A DNA stretch of 64,000 nucleotides from Coenobita brevimanus (Eukaryota; Arthropoda; Malacostraca; Decapoda; Coenobitidae): NCBI GenBank assembly GCA_032717465.1, contig CM064632.1:30271457-30335456 (forward strand), in the 5' to 3' direction. Under the pieces are notes generated by a model that saw only the letters and a program-made list of their open reading frames with translations, was not told where the DNA came from and did not search any database. Both the position numbers and the translations under genes were made by a program. This document shows, piece by piece, positions 20,745 through 31,619 of the stretch; positions within the stretch are counted from its first letter, which is position 1; every line of letters starts with the position of its first letter.

Positions 20745-21130
20745 GTGAGTGAATAGGTATATGGGTGGGTGGGTTATTAGTTAGTGGATAGGTATATGGG
20801 TGGGTGGGTTATTAGTGAGTGGATAGGTATATGGGTGGGTGGGTTATTAGTTAGTGGATAGGTATATGGGTGGGTGGGTTATTAGTGAGTGGATAGGTAT
20901 ATGGGTGGGTGGGTTATTAGTGAGTGGATAGGTATATGGGTGGGTGGGTTATTAGTGAGTGGATGGGTATATGGGTGGGTGGGTTATTAGTGAGTGGATA
21001 GGTATATGGGTGGGTGGGTTATTAGTTAGTGGATAGGTATATGGGTGGGTGGGTTATTAGTGAGTGGATAGGTATATGGGTGGGTGGGTTATTAGTGAGT
21101 GGATAGGTATATGGGTGGGTGGGTTATTTG
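20745..21130. repeat. 35-bp minisatellite, about 11 copies
   Basis: Unit: ATAGGTATATGGGTGGGTGG followed by GTTATTAGTGAGTGG (35 bp). Copies are nearly identical; the main variant alternates TTAG(T)TAGTGG and TTAGTGAGTGG. Each unit carries a GGGTGGGTGGG run, so G-quadruplex formation is possible. Confidence 0.95.
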
Positions 21131-21149
21131 GTGGGTGGGTGGAAGGAGC

Positions 21150-22025
21150 AAAATAGGTCCGCTGGGGAATAGGTCAATTCGGTAACAGGTCCAGGGTTAA
21201 AATGCCCGTTTGGGAAAATAGGTCCCTGGAGAATCCATCAGGGGAAATGGTCCTTAGTGGAAATAGGTCCAGTGGGTAAAAAGGGATGGAACACAGGTGC
21301 CTATGGTGAAATGGGTCAGTGTGGGGATTTGTGCCCATGGATAGAAAATAGGCCCATTGGTAGGTCCACAGAGCAAATAGGTCCGTGGAAAGAAGATAGG
21401 CCCAGGGGTAAAAATAGGTCCATGGGAAAGCTATTGGAGGTGATATATATCCATGGATAAAATATGTCCATGAAGGAAAATAGGTCCATGGGGAACATTG
21501 GTCATTTGATGGAAAATAGGTCCATGTAGGAAAAGTAGGTGCCTGGTGGAAAATAGGCCCTAATGTGAAATAGGTCCATCGGGACAAGGGGGTCCATGAG
21601 AAGGCCCTTGAAGAAATAGGGCCATAGGGAGTAAATGGGTCCGCTTGACAACAACTGCAGGGGTGAAGTAGGTCCAAGGGGAATATTGGCCAGCGGAGGA
21701 AAGTTGGGTCATGGCATAAAATAGGTGCAGTGGTGAAATGGGCTCCTGGGAAAAATGAGTGCAAGTGAGACAGATCCTTGGAGAAATGGTTACAACTGGA
21801 TGAAGATAGATCCTTTGGAAAAATGGTGACAATTGGATGAACATAGATCCTTTGGAAAAATGGTTACAATTGGATGAACATAGATCCTTTGGAAAAATGG
21901 TTACAATTGGATGAACATAGATCCTTTGGAGGAATGGGTTCATGGAGGAAAATACATTCCAGCGGGAAAGTAGGTCCAGGAAAGAAAATGGGTTCACGGC
22001 ATGAAAATAGCTTCATGAGGGAAAA
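21150..22025. repeat. Degenerate minisatellite of AAATAGGTCCATGGGG units
   Basis: About 40 diverged units of 17-26 bp around AAATAGGTCCATGG. A sub-block of four 38-bp units (GATGAACATAGATCCTTTGG plus AAAAATGGT...) lies at 21785-21935. Confidence 0.85.
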
Positions 22026-22027
22026 TA

Positions 22028-23105
22028 GGTGGGTGAGATGCCCCGTAATGGGTGTGTAATTGATGACGGGTGAGATGTCCCGTAATGGGCGTGTAATTGG
22101 CGATGGGTGAGATGCCCCGTAATGGGTGTGTAATTGGTGACGGGTGAGATGTCCCGTAATGGGCGTGTAATTGGCGATGGGTGAGATGCCCCGTAATGGG
22201 TGTGTAATTGGTGACGGGTGAGATGCCCTGTAATGAGTGTGTAATTGATGACGGGTGAGATGCCCCGTAATGAGTGTGTAATTGATGACGGGTGAGATGC
22301 CCCGTAATGAGTGTGTAATTGATGACGGGTGAGATTCCCCGTAATGGGTGTGTAATTGATGACGGGTGAGATGCCCTGTAATGAGTGTGTAATTGATGAC
22401 GGGTGAGATGCCCTGTAATGAGTGTGTAATTGATGACGGGTGAGATGCCCTGTAATGAGTGTGTAATTGATGACGGGTGAGATGCCCTGTAATGAGTGTG
22501 TAATTGATGACGGGTGAGATGCCCCGTAATGGGTGTGTAATTGGTGATGGGTGAGATGCCCCGTAATGGGTGTGTAATTGGTGACAGGTGAGATTCCCCG
22601 TAATGGGTGTGTAATTGGTGACGGGTGAGATTCCCCGTAATGGGTGTGTAATTGGTGACGGGTGAGATTCCCCGTAATGGGTGTGTAATTGGTGACGGGT
22701 GAGATGCCCCGTAATGGGTGTGTAATTGGTGACGGGTGAGATGCCCCGTAATGGGTAATTGGTGACGGGTGAGATTCCCCGTAATGGGTGTGTAATTGGT
22801 GACGGGTGAGATGCCCCGTAATGGGTGTGTAATTGGTGACGGGTGAGATGCCCCGTAATGGGTGTGTAATTGGTGACGGGTGAGATGCCCCGTAATGGGT
22901 GTGTAATTGGTGACGGGTGAGGTGCCCCGTAATGGGTGTGTAATTGGTGACGGGTGAGATGCCCCGTAATGGGGGTGTAATTGGTGACGGGTGAGGTGCC
23001 CCATAATGGGGGTGTAATTGGTGACGGGTGAGGTGCCCCATAATGGGGGTGTAATTGGTGACGGGTGAGGTGCCCCATAATGGGGGTGTAATTGGTGACG
23101 GGCTG
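22028..23105. repeat. 37-bp minisatellite, about 29 copies
   Basis: Unit: GACGGGTGAGATGCCCCGTA followed by ATGGGTGTGTAATTGGT (37 bp). Variants (TGCCCTGTAATGAG, TTCCCCG, GGTGCCCCATAATGGGG) cluster in blocks: 22230-22500 is one variant block and 22970-23100 another. One copy near 22750 lacks 6 bases. Confidence 0.95.
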
Positions 23106-23638
23106 ATGTGCTTTTAGTCTAATATCCTTCCTATCCAGCTGTTTGGGTAGTAATGTTGCCGTGGGTGTCGCAGGTGCCAGCGGTGCTTAGTGACAATACA
23201 ATGATAACACTTCCATCACTGTAGCCCGCTTTGGTATTGGCTCATTTTATCTAAACTTTCTTATCTCAACGTCCCAATCCCAGGATTTCGTTTTCCCGAC
23301 GTTAATCCCTTCACTCCGATGACGGACTATTTAGTTTAATCTCGCTGCATCCAGAGGGTTTTATTGGCCTGAAGAGAGACTCCAAACCCTGTAGATTAGA
23401 TAGTGCTTTCACTTACCCTTTCGCTAGAAAAAATATCTCCTAAGATGACTAAATCGTCCGTGGGTAACAATTTACTAATAGAATACGACACCGGAAGATG
23501 TTTGGAGATGGCAGCAATGAAGCCCAGGAGACGCCATGAGAGTGCAAGAATTAGTGAAGATTATTCCTATCTCCTCCAGGTCAAACAAAGCCTCCTTAGC
23601 TGATTGCACTCGCCTGGAGATAGCAGAAGAGAAAAATG

Positions 23639-23642
<4 letters not shown>

Positions 23643-23701
<59 letters not shown>
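23643..23701. repeat. (GA)n microsatellite
   Basis: Perfect GA run of about 29 copies. Confidence 0.95.
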
Positions 23702-23707
<6 letters not shown>

Positions 23708-23984
23708 ATAGGCTGTTTTCATGTTGCTTAAAAATTAAAAACTAAAGGCACAGAAAATGGCGCTATTTTAGAGAGAAGGTCTTATGCCAAGCGGCTTTGT
23801 TGATTCGTAATGCCTTTCCCATATTGATTTATCCTTCAGAATGATTTATTAGTGGTTTATTTAGTGATTTATTCTGCATAGTCCACATCATTATCCTCAC
23901 CTATTTTATTGATACAGAGTGTGTCAACATCAATACCATATAAAGAACATAGACAGAAAATGGTGAGGTGAAATACGCAAAATG

Positions 23985-24485
23985 ATAAAGTGTAAATGTT
24001 AAGGTGTAAATGGCAAGGTGTAAATGGTAAAGTGGTAAATGGTCAGGTGTAAATGGTAAGGTGTAATAGTAAGGTGTAAATGGTAAAGTGTAAATGGTAA
24101 GGTGTAATGGTAAGGTGTAATGGTAAGGTGTAAATGATAAGGTGTAAATGGTAAGGTGTAATAGTAAGGTGTAAATGGTAAGGTGTAATGGTAAGGTGTA
24201 AATGGTAAGGTGTAAATGATAAGGTGTAAATGGTAAGGTGTAATGGTAAGGTGTAAACGTCAAGGTGTAAATGGTAAGGTGTACGTCAAGGTGTAATGGT
24301 AAGGTGTTAATGGTAAGGTGTAATGGTAAGGTGTAATGGTAAGGTGTAAACGTCAAGGTGTAAATGGTAAGGTGTACGTCAAGGTGTTAATGGTAAGGTG
24401 TTAATGGTAAGGTGTAATGGTAAGGTGTAATGGTAAGGTGTAATGGTAAGGTGTTAATGGTAAGGTGTAATGGTAAGGTGTAATA
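23985..24485. repeat. 13-14-bp minisatellite (AAGGTGTAAATGGT)
   Basis: About 36 copies alternating 14-bp AAGGTGTAAATGGT, 13-bp AAGGTGTAATGGT and a GTGTACGTC variant. No coding signal. Confidence 0.95.
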
Positions 24486-24603
24486 TGCCAAATGAGTCGG
24501 GCAGGAAGCGGTGTTACAAAGTCTCCTGAGTCACCTGAACGGCCCAGACTTTTGTATTTCGAGATTCTGTAGCCAAGGAACAGGACGGAAGGCTGATGAA
24601 AGT

Positions 24604-24767
<164 letters not shown>

Positions 24768-24769
24768 GA

Positions 24770-27040
24770 AGATGAGGAGGAGGAAACACCCTCTGCCTCC
24801 GGTCCTCTCCCCAAAGTGGCAGGTTATGTGTACCTTGAAATATTCCCTCCAAAGAAGCCCCGGAGACAGTGGCTGGAGGCATGGAGGGAAGAGAGGAGGT
24901 AGGGAGAGGGGGAGAACGAAGATGGAAGGGAGAAGTGGGGATGTAGGGAGCGAGAAGGAGAAAAGGGAGAGAGATGGGAAATTGGGATGGAGAGGGGAAG
25001 AAAGAAGGTGGTAAAAGCGATATAAGGAGGGAGATGGGGAGGTGGGGTGGAGTGGGGAGGAGGATGAGGAAATGAGAAGAGGGAGTGTAGGGAGAGAGAT
25101 GGAGACAGGGCACAAAGGGGAAGAGAAAAGAAGGGAGCGAAAAGAGGAGAGGTAGGGAGAGAGATTGGGAGAGAATAGAGTGGGTGATGTAAAAGGATAT
25201 AAGGGAATGAGGGGAGGAGAAGGGGACGGGAAGGAAGGGAAGAGTGAGGGAGAAGGAGAGATAAAGGGAAAAGGGAGTACAAGTGGAGGTTTGAGAGGGA
25301 AAGGAAAATGATGGAAGGCGTAAGAAAGGGTGTAAGGAAGGGAGAGGGGGAGGGGGAAAGGGAATTAGACTGGGTGTGAGAAAAGAGGAAGAGGAGAGGT
25401 AAAAGAGGGAAGGATGGGGAAGAGAAGCGGTGAGAAGAGGGAGGAGGACGGATGAAGGAAAGGGTAAAGGAGGAAGTAGGGAGGGAGATTGGAAAGAGGA
25501 GGTGAGGGGCGAGAGAGAAAGGAGGAAGGGGATAGAGGGGTAGCAGAGGTTTAAAGAGACGAGGGAGAGAAAGGAAGAGGGTGAGAGGTGGAACGTGGGA
25601 GAAGAGGGGAGAGGTGGAAGTGGGATGGCAAGGGTGGGATGGAAGGGGGAAGAGGAACAGGAGAGCACGAAGGACGAGGAAGAGGGGAAGGAAGGGGGAG
25701 AAAGGAGAGAAAGAGGAGTGGGGGAAAAATGAAGGTTAGAATGGAAAAAGGGAAACAGGGAAACAGTAAAGAGAGGGGAGAAAAGGAAAGTGAGGAGGAG
25801 AGGAGATGGAAGGGAGGAGTGAGGGAGAGAACGGAGGGGGACCAAAGCAGACAAGAAGTAGGGAAAGAAAGTAGTTGAGGATGGAGAGGATGGAAGAGAA
25901 AGAAGGGTAGGGAGACTGGGGGATAGGGAGGAGAAGAGAGAAAAGGAGGAGGGGAGAGGACGTAAAGTGGTGGGAGGGTATGCAGGGGGGGAGGGTAGGA
26001 AGAGAAAGGAGGTGACAGACAAGAAACCCTGAACGCAATTGCCGAGAGGAGGAGAGGGAGGGAAGAGGAGATTTGTGGATGGGAGAGAGAGAGAGAGGTG
26101 ACAGAGAGGGGGAGGGGCATGAGCATGAACCTTAATACACATTACCAAGAGGAGTGGGGGGGTGGGGTGGACTGGGGGAAGAGAGAAGAAAGGTGGAGAG
26201 AGGGGGAAGAGGGAGGGAAAGGGAGGACTGAGGAGGGAGGGGAAGAGCAAGGAATGATTGAGAAACCTGGCAACAGTATTCATGAGGAGAAGGATGGGGT
26301 ACGAGGAAGGATAGGAGGAGAAAACGAGAGAATGGGAGAGTGGGGAGTTGGAGGGAGGGTGGGAAGACGAAGAAAATGGGGGGAAGAAGGTCGGGAGAAG
26401 GGGGAGGGAAAAGAAAGGAATCTGAGGGGGGAAAGGGGAAACTAGAAACACCTTGCAGAGAAAGTGAAGGAAGAGCGGGGAAGAGGATGGGGAGGATGAA
26501 AAAGTAAAGCTTGGGATGAGGGGAAGAGATGTATGTAGGGAGACAGTGATCAGGTAGGGAGGGGGAAAGAGAGGGGATGGGGGGGAAGAGAGGAGGTAGG
26601 GAGAGGGAAAGAGAGGAGGTAGGGAGGTGGAACGAAAGGAGGTAGGGAGGGGGAGAAGGTGGAGTTACGAATTGGAAATCCTGAATACAATGGCCGAAGG
26701 GTAGAGACGGTGGAGAGATGAGGAGAAAGGAGGAGAGGAGATGGGGAGAGAGAATGAAGAGGATAGAAGGACGGAAGGGAAGAGGGAATGGGGACAAAAG
26801 AGAGGAGATAGAGAGGGGGGGAAAAAGAGTGGGAAGGAGCAAGAACCTATAACCAAGGAGAAAGGAAGAGGGGGAAGGGAAAACATGGGGAGAAGAGAGG
26901 GGGAGGAAGGGAAGAGAGGACAGGAGTAGGGTGAGGGAGAGAAGAAAGGGAGGGAAGGGAAGAGAGGACAGGGCAAGGGTAAGGGAGAGAAGAAAGGGAG
27001 GGAAAGGGGGAGAGGGAGGGAGACACACATCAAAGAAATA
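24770..27040. repeat. Long polypurine (GGGAGA-rich) tract with recurring non-purine spacers
   Basis: For about 2.3 kb the plus strand is almost entirely A and G (GAGGTAGGGAGAGGG-type motifs). Similar spacer units interrupt it, for example GAAACCCTGAACGCAATTGC at 26025, GAAACCTGGCAACAGTATTC at 26263 and GAAATCCTGAATACAATGGC at 26672. The minus strand gives a long Ser/Pro/Leu/Phe-rich open frame that is a composition artefact. The tract continues weakly at 27115-27265. Confidence 0.9.
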
Positions 27041-27450
27041 TGTAAATTGAAAGACAAGGGCCCTTATCCCGTGGAACCGCCATCACCACAAAATCCACAA
27101 AATCTTCAAGAGTCCGGCAGGGAGGGGGAGAGGCAGGGTAGGGAGGAGAGGGGAGGGAAGAGGTAGGCGAAGAGGGCAGCGGAGGGGCAATGGGGAGGGG
27201 CAGGAGAAGGGTTGGTCTGGAGAAGGGGTAGGGCAGAGGGTTGGATGGGGGGGGGACACAGGGGGTGCGAGGATAAGGTGGGGACATGGTGATGAACAGG
27301 CTGTGATTATGCTGTACGTATATTTTCCTATGTAACATTTATTATTTAGAGACCTCCTTCTTTTTGGTGCATATGTGCGGACTCTCTCTTACTCGTGAAC
27401 TCATACTCACGCGGGTTCACACACAAAAAACATAAAACGGAAAAGCGAAT

Positions 27451-27462
27451 AGCGCGCGCGCG

Positions 27463-27555
<93 letters not shown>
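27451..27555. repeat. Compound (CG)n(CA)n(TA)n(CA)n microsatellite
   Basis: Successive alternating purine-pyrimidine runs, about 100 bp in total. Confidence 0.95.
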
Positions 27556-27556
<1 letters not shown>

Positions 27557-27969
27557 TGAATACAGAAATAGACAAGAAAACAGAGAAACATAATAGTAAA
27601 TGACATGGCCCTGAAAACACTATTAATTTATGATATTGGCAGTACCTTATTTCTTATGCACAAAAATAAAATGTAGTGGTCAGATTATTATTTTTTGGAG
27701 GGGTAGGGGGTGCGTATTAGTGGAAAATAAGATAAAGCTGTTTTTATCTGCGCGCATTAAGGTGTAGTAACTCGAAGTGAAAACGATGATGGCACAGATG
27801 TTGTGTGACACTGTGCTTCGTGTTAGTCTTGCATTGTGCCCTCGTTTTCTTTGTTTCTGGATCCTACCTAACCTCATCTCTTCAGTGAAAAATTAGGACT
27901 GGAATGATAATAATGATGAAGGTGATTGACTGATTGGTTCCCCAAATCAGGACTGGCTGTTAGGGTAAT

Positions 27970-28060
27970 GATGATGAGGATGAGGATGAGGAGGAAGAGG
28001 AAGAAGAGGAGAGTGTTGTTGTTGTTGATGATGATGATCATGATGATGATGATGATGGTC
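27970..28060. repeat. Imperfect (GAT)n / (GAG)n tract
   Basis: GATGAGGATGAGGATGAGGA followed by GATGATGATCATGATG-type sequence. Confidence 0.85.
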
Positions 28061-28194
28061 ATAATGTACACAGTGCAAAAGAACGTTGGTTATGCAAAAA
28101 GAAGCGATGCGTCATACTGTGCGATGTATTGCATGTATATATATATATGTATGTCAAGATTGTAGTGTTAGTTACCCTGTACCTGCATAGGTGA

Positions 28195-28335
28195 TCTTAG
28201 CAGCTGTGTACTCCCCCATATGGGTCGAGGAATCAGTGGAACGGTCATCACTGATACACAGGCAACCTAGTACCTAATCAGCTGTGGACTCCCCGTGTAG
28301 GATGAGAAAGCAGTGGACCGGTCGCCACTTTTAAA
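28195..28335. repeat. Two diverged copies of a ~52-bp unit
   Basis: AGCTGTGTACTCCCCCATAT with CAGTGGAACGGTCATCACT (from 28201) is repeated as AGCTGTGGACTCCCCGTGTA with CAGTGGACCGGTCGCCACT (from 28279). Function unknown. Confidence 0.8.
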
Positions 28336-28591
28336 TGTAACCAATGTCAAATAACTATCTAGGAAACCACACATGTTCAGAGTTAGGAACTCAATATTAT
28401 CAAGGCAACCCACTGAGGCAATATTCACCAGGTGGCGCGCCATTTGTGTACGCTGCTTGTCTACTGTATTAGCACTACACAAGAAAACTCTTGAATTGAA
28501 AATATATATACTGTACGTACGTATGTATGTCCAGCAAGTATAGCCATGGCGACACGCTACTACTACACTTGTCTCTTGAATAGGTCTCCAT

Positions 28592-28700
28592 TGTTGTAGG
28601 AAACCATGTGGTTTGATATTCATTGTAGAGTCACCCGAAAACCTCGCTACATTGAGTGAGCGGATGGGTTGCGCCTCACCTGTGTGAATCTCTGTAGTGC
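28592..28700 (+). mobile_element. Partial copy of the 14064-14300 repeat
   Basis: Shares AGGAAACCAT, TAGAGTCACCC and CATTGAGTGAGCGGATGG with the earlier copy. It lies upstream of the glutamate-receptor exon, probably in its intron. Confidence 0.6.
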
Positions 28701-28988
28701 TAGAGCTCTTTTTATTTGACGGAACTAGGTCACTCTGAATGCTAAATTGTGGTGCCACGAAATGCAGTTATGCTATTTTGAGGTCTTGGTTACTAGGCAA
28801 ATCAAGTCTCCATTCGCACTACACGTGGCCATCAGCTAAGCTGAAAAAGGAGATCGGTAATTGTCAGGTTCGAAAAAATAAAACTATATTTCCCAATAAT
28901 AAACCCTTCTAACAAACTCTCCTCTTCCACTCCTCAGGTGAGAGGGTGAGGAGGCTTTGTTGATTAGTTAGTTATTTAGTTAGTTAGC

Positions 28989-28989
<1 letters not shown>

Positions 28990-29038
<49 letters not shown>
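28990..29038. repeat. (GA)n microsatellite in intron upstream of receptor exon
   Basis: Perfect GA run ending about 117 bp before the acceptor site at 29154-29155. Confidence 0.95.
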
Positions 29039-29041
<3 letters not shown>

Positions 29042-29155
29042 TAATGTACCAGCAAACCCTTCTCATTCACACAATAGATTCCATTAGAAAAAGAACACAC
29101 CTTATAATTCCCCCAGGTATACTTTTTCCAACAACCTTTTTCTTTCTCTCTGCAG

Positions 29156-29308
29156 GTGCCATCTTTGACCGTGACTCAAGGGACATACAGGGCGCCTTCC
29201 TCCACGCCATCAAGCAGTACAACCAAAACTACACCACCCGCGGACTCGAGCTACACGCCTTCGTCGATATTATTAGCACTGCCGATGCCTTCAAGATCTC
29301 CAGACTGA
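29156..29308 (+). CDS. Internal exon of an AMPA-type ionotropic glutamate receptor (amino-terminal domain)
   Basis: The 153-nt exon encodes about 51 residues starting GAIFDRDSRDIQGAFLHAI and ending TADAFKISRL. This matches the start of the extracellular amino-terminal (LIVBP-like) domain of AMPA/GluRI receptors: the first beta strand, helix A, then the conserved D-x-I-x-T-A-D-A-F-K-x-S-R-L segment seen in insect GluRI proteins. Such receptors are glutamate-gated cation channels of neurons and muscle; this domain guides subunit assembly. Splice signals are strong: a pyrimidine-rich tract and AG at 29154-29155, and a consensus GTGAGT donor at 29309-29314. Both ends are phase 1, so the exon is symmetric. 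An NYT N-glycosylation sequon is present. The final base A would begin the next codon, consistent with the Ile that follows SRL in insect homologues. No neighbouring exon was recognised, so flanking introns are probably long. Another iGluR subclass (kainate-like) is less likely. Confidence 0.85.
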   Translation: MPSLTVTQGTYRAPSSTPSSSTTKTTPPADSSYTPSSILLALPMPSRSPD

Positions 29309-29629
29309 GTGAGTGTTCGCCTTTGTATCCTCTTGAGTTTATGATGTTTTTGGGGTCTGTTCATGATCTGAAAGCGTGAGTCTGTGTTATGATGTGTAAG
29401 TTTTTAAAGTGAGTGAGTGTTCAGATATTTCTTCTGAGCTTTCAACGATTTCTACTCCATCTTGCAAAGTAACTCCATCTTGTGTAGTGTTTGTGATCAG
29501 TGGATGCATAGGAAATGCAGTGATATAGGTAGGCTGCGAAGTAATGGGAATTTTGTGTGTGTCGGCGAGAGCATGTAAAGATTATCATACACGAAAGGAT
29601 TGACCATGCTTGAGAGTTAACTGAGTGTG

Positions 29630-30200
29630 TGAAAGAGTTTTGTTCTTTGGGGTATATGTTATATACTGGAGGTGGAGCTGGACCTAGTTCTGTGGCTGGG
29701 GTAAGGAGTGTTTGGAGGAAATTCGGGAAGCTGTTGTCTCACCTGACACTGAGGGGGCTCTCCTTCCTTGCTGAGGGACCTTTGTATGCGGCATGTGTTA
29801 GGAATGCAATTCTGTTTGGAAGAGGCAGTAAAGGAAGAGGATATTTGTAGACTCAGACGTACAGAAACGACATTTATTAGCTGGATGTGTAGTGTGTCCT
29901 TGAATGGGAGGCAGGGGGAAGGGGGTGGGGTTAAGATTTTAATTGAAGAGTTGAGAGTTGGGGACGTGAATATATTATTACTGTGATGAGGAGGGGTAGA
30001 TTGAGACAGTCTGGGCATGTTTGAGAGGATGGGAGACGACAACTGGGTGCGGAAGGTGAAAAAAAATGAGCGTCGACTGTATGGTAGCGAAGGGCAGAAC
30101 AAAAAAGATCGGGATGAGATCTTAGCGTGTGACCTCAGGGATAAGCGACTGAATAGGGAGGCTGCTAGAGATCGAGCGGCGTGAAGTAGAGCCGTTGGTT
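29630..30200 (+). mobile_element. LINE fragment: C-terminal region downstream of the RT domain
   Basis: The plus strand, with frameshifts, encodes SVWRKFGKLLSHLTLRGLSF, YAACVRNAILFG, ICRLRRTETTFISWMCSVSL, MGDDNWVRKVKKNERRLYG, and DEILACDLRDKRLNREAARD followed by RAAW. This order (R-x-A-x-L-Y-G, then L-R-R-T-x-x-x-x-x-x-W-M-C, then ER-x-x-D-x-W-V-x-K, ending DLRD...DRAAW) is the standard C-terminus of many non-LTR retrotransposon polyproteins. Frames change near 29850 and 29985. It lies about 320 bp past the receptor exon, presumably in an intron. Confidence 0.75.
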
Positions 30201-30699
30201 GACCAAGGCGGACACATGCAAGTATGCTGGGCTTTTCTAAATGAAACGAAGTGAAACGATTTAATCCTTTTCAACCCGGGGATGTTGGTTTGGTTACATT
30301 CTTGCAGATTTTATTCTCATGACGATTTTATCATTTAGGCGGGGCGGGGAGGGGGGGGGAGAGCTGGAGATTCGGTTGATTTACATCTTCCCTACGACCC
30401 GAGGACGGCATTTTGTTAATATTCTCGTTGTCTCAGGCTAAGGTAGATATGGCCTTCTTTAGCGTCTGCTTTGTTGGAGATCTTTCCTAAGCTGAATATA
30501 ATCATCCATAGATAACAAGAATAAGCAAAAGAAAAAAGAGAGCAAACATAAGAAGGAAAAAGAAAGACGTCGCTGGTATATAAAAAGTGTACGATCTCGA
30601 TTTTTTCCTGTATTCTCAATTTTCGAAGGATTTGTGACCCTCTCAGGCTCTGCAGATTAAGGGTCCTAGTGTAAATGACTTTGGGGATTTCCTAACACC

Positions 30700-30986
30700 T
30701 CTTCCTTAGAGGTTTATTCTGTCCCTCACACCTCCGTACCCTCTGCCATGTTACTGATGCAAACTATGTCGATATTTAAACGATAAAGGTAACATGAAGG
30801 AGAATATTCAGGTGAAGTATGCTCAATAAATTGCTGTGGAAAGGCCCTAACACCAGTTCCATAGCGATTTATTATTGGCTACGTCTAGTTAATAAATTGC
30901 TCTGGAAAGGGCCCTAACACCTCTTCCTTAGCGATTTATTATTGGATATGTCTAGTTAATAAATTGCTGTGGAAAGGGCCAAAAAT
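30700..30986 (+). repeat. Dispersed repeat family S, with internal 67-bp tandem duplication
   Basis: Contains AACACCTCTTCCTTAG(A/C)G and GATTTATT blocks. The segment from AATAAATTGCTGTGGAAAGG to ACGTCTAGTT is tandemly repeated (starting about 30827, 30893 and 30959, the last partial). A related copy is at 41965-42125. Confidence 0.7.
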
Positions 30987-31190
30987 CTCCATCTCTCCAT
31001 CTTGAATTCTGAGTTGTAACAAGAGATAAACGCTAAGGTATCATGCTAGCCACTGAAAAATGCTGTGGAAATAATGTACAGCGGTAGTACTGTGTATTTG
31101 TGCCACTGAGCAATGTGGATTAAGCTGCAAAATGACGAAAATCTGGGCCAAGTTTAGCTGATATAACTATGGACGGTACTCCTAAACTGA
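30987..31190 (-). repeat. Dispersed repeat family R, copy 1
   Basis: On the minus strand: CTTGGCCCAGATTTTCGTCA, TTTTGCAGCTTA, TTATTTCCACAGCATTTTTC and, at the end, AGATGGAGAGATGGAGA. Similar blocks in the same order occur at 42597-42780, 53105-53305 and 58418-58582. Confidence 0.7.
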
Positions 31191-31410
31191 ATAAAAAAGA
31201 AAATACGGCGAAAACAAAGGTGTACCAACAAGAATCATTTTTTATCAGTCCCTATAAGATCCATTGCAGGGTTGAATCTTGTCAGAGTAGGAGAAGGGCT
31301 GCATGAATACCCTCTTCTCCATTCTGGCCTTGTCTAGTGGTCTAAGGCGTTGTCTTTGGTGAGAGTTGCTTTAGTGAAAGGTTGAGCGGCGTAATGACAA
31401 AGACAGAAGC

Positions 31411-31411
<1 letters not shown>

Positions 31412-31468
<57 letters not shown>

Positions 31469-31480
31469 TGTGTGTGTATG
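31412..31480. repeat. (GT)n microsatellite
   Basis: GT run with two ATGT interruptions. Confidence 0.95.
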
Positions 31481-31619
31481 TGTTATGCGACAAACGCATA
31501 AAGGCAAAGGCCTCCGAGGGGTATTGGTGATGAAAATTCTTAAATTTGGCTTAGTTTAAGTGGGACATCAGGTAGTGTGGGAGAGGAAGGTTTTTAGAGT
31601 ATCTGGACGAAGGAGGGTT

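Noticed and set aside
21864..23078. Overlapping minus-strand frames of 336-404 codons
   Set aside because: They are produced by a stop-free 37-bp tandem repeat read in three frames.
20745..23105. CRISPR-like regularly spaced repeats
   Set aside because: Repeats are directly tandem without unique spacers, and the DNA is eukaryotic.
28267..28758. Minus-strand 163-codon frame near the receptor exon
   Set aside because: It runs across a duplicated 52-bp unit and a dispersed repeat copy and has no domain; wrong strand for the receptor gene.
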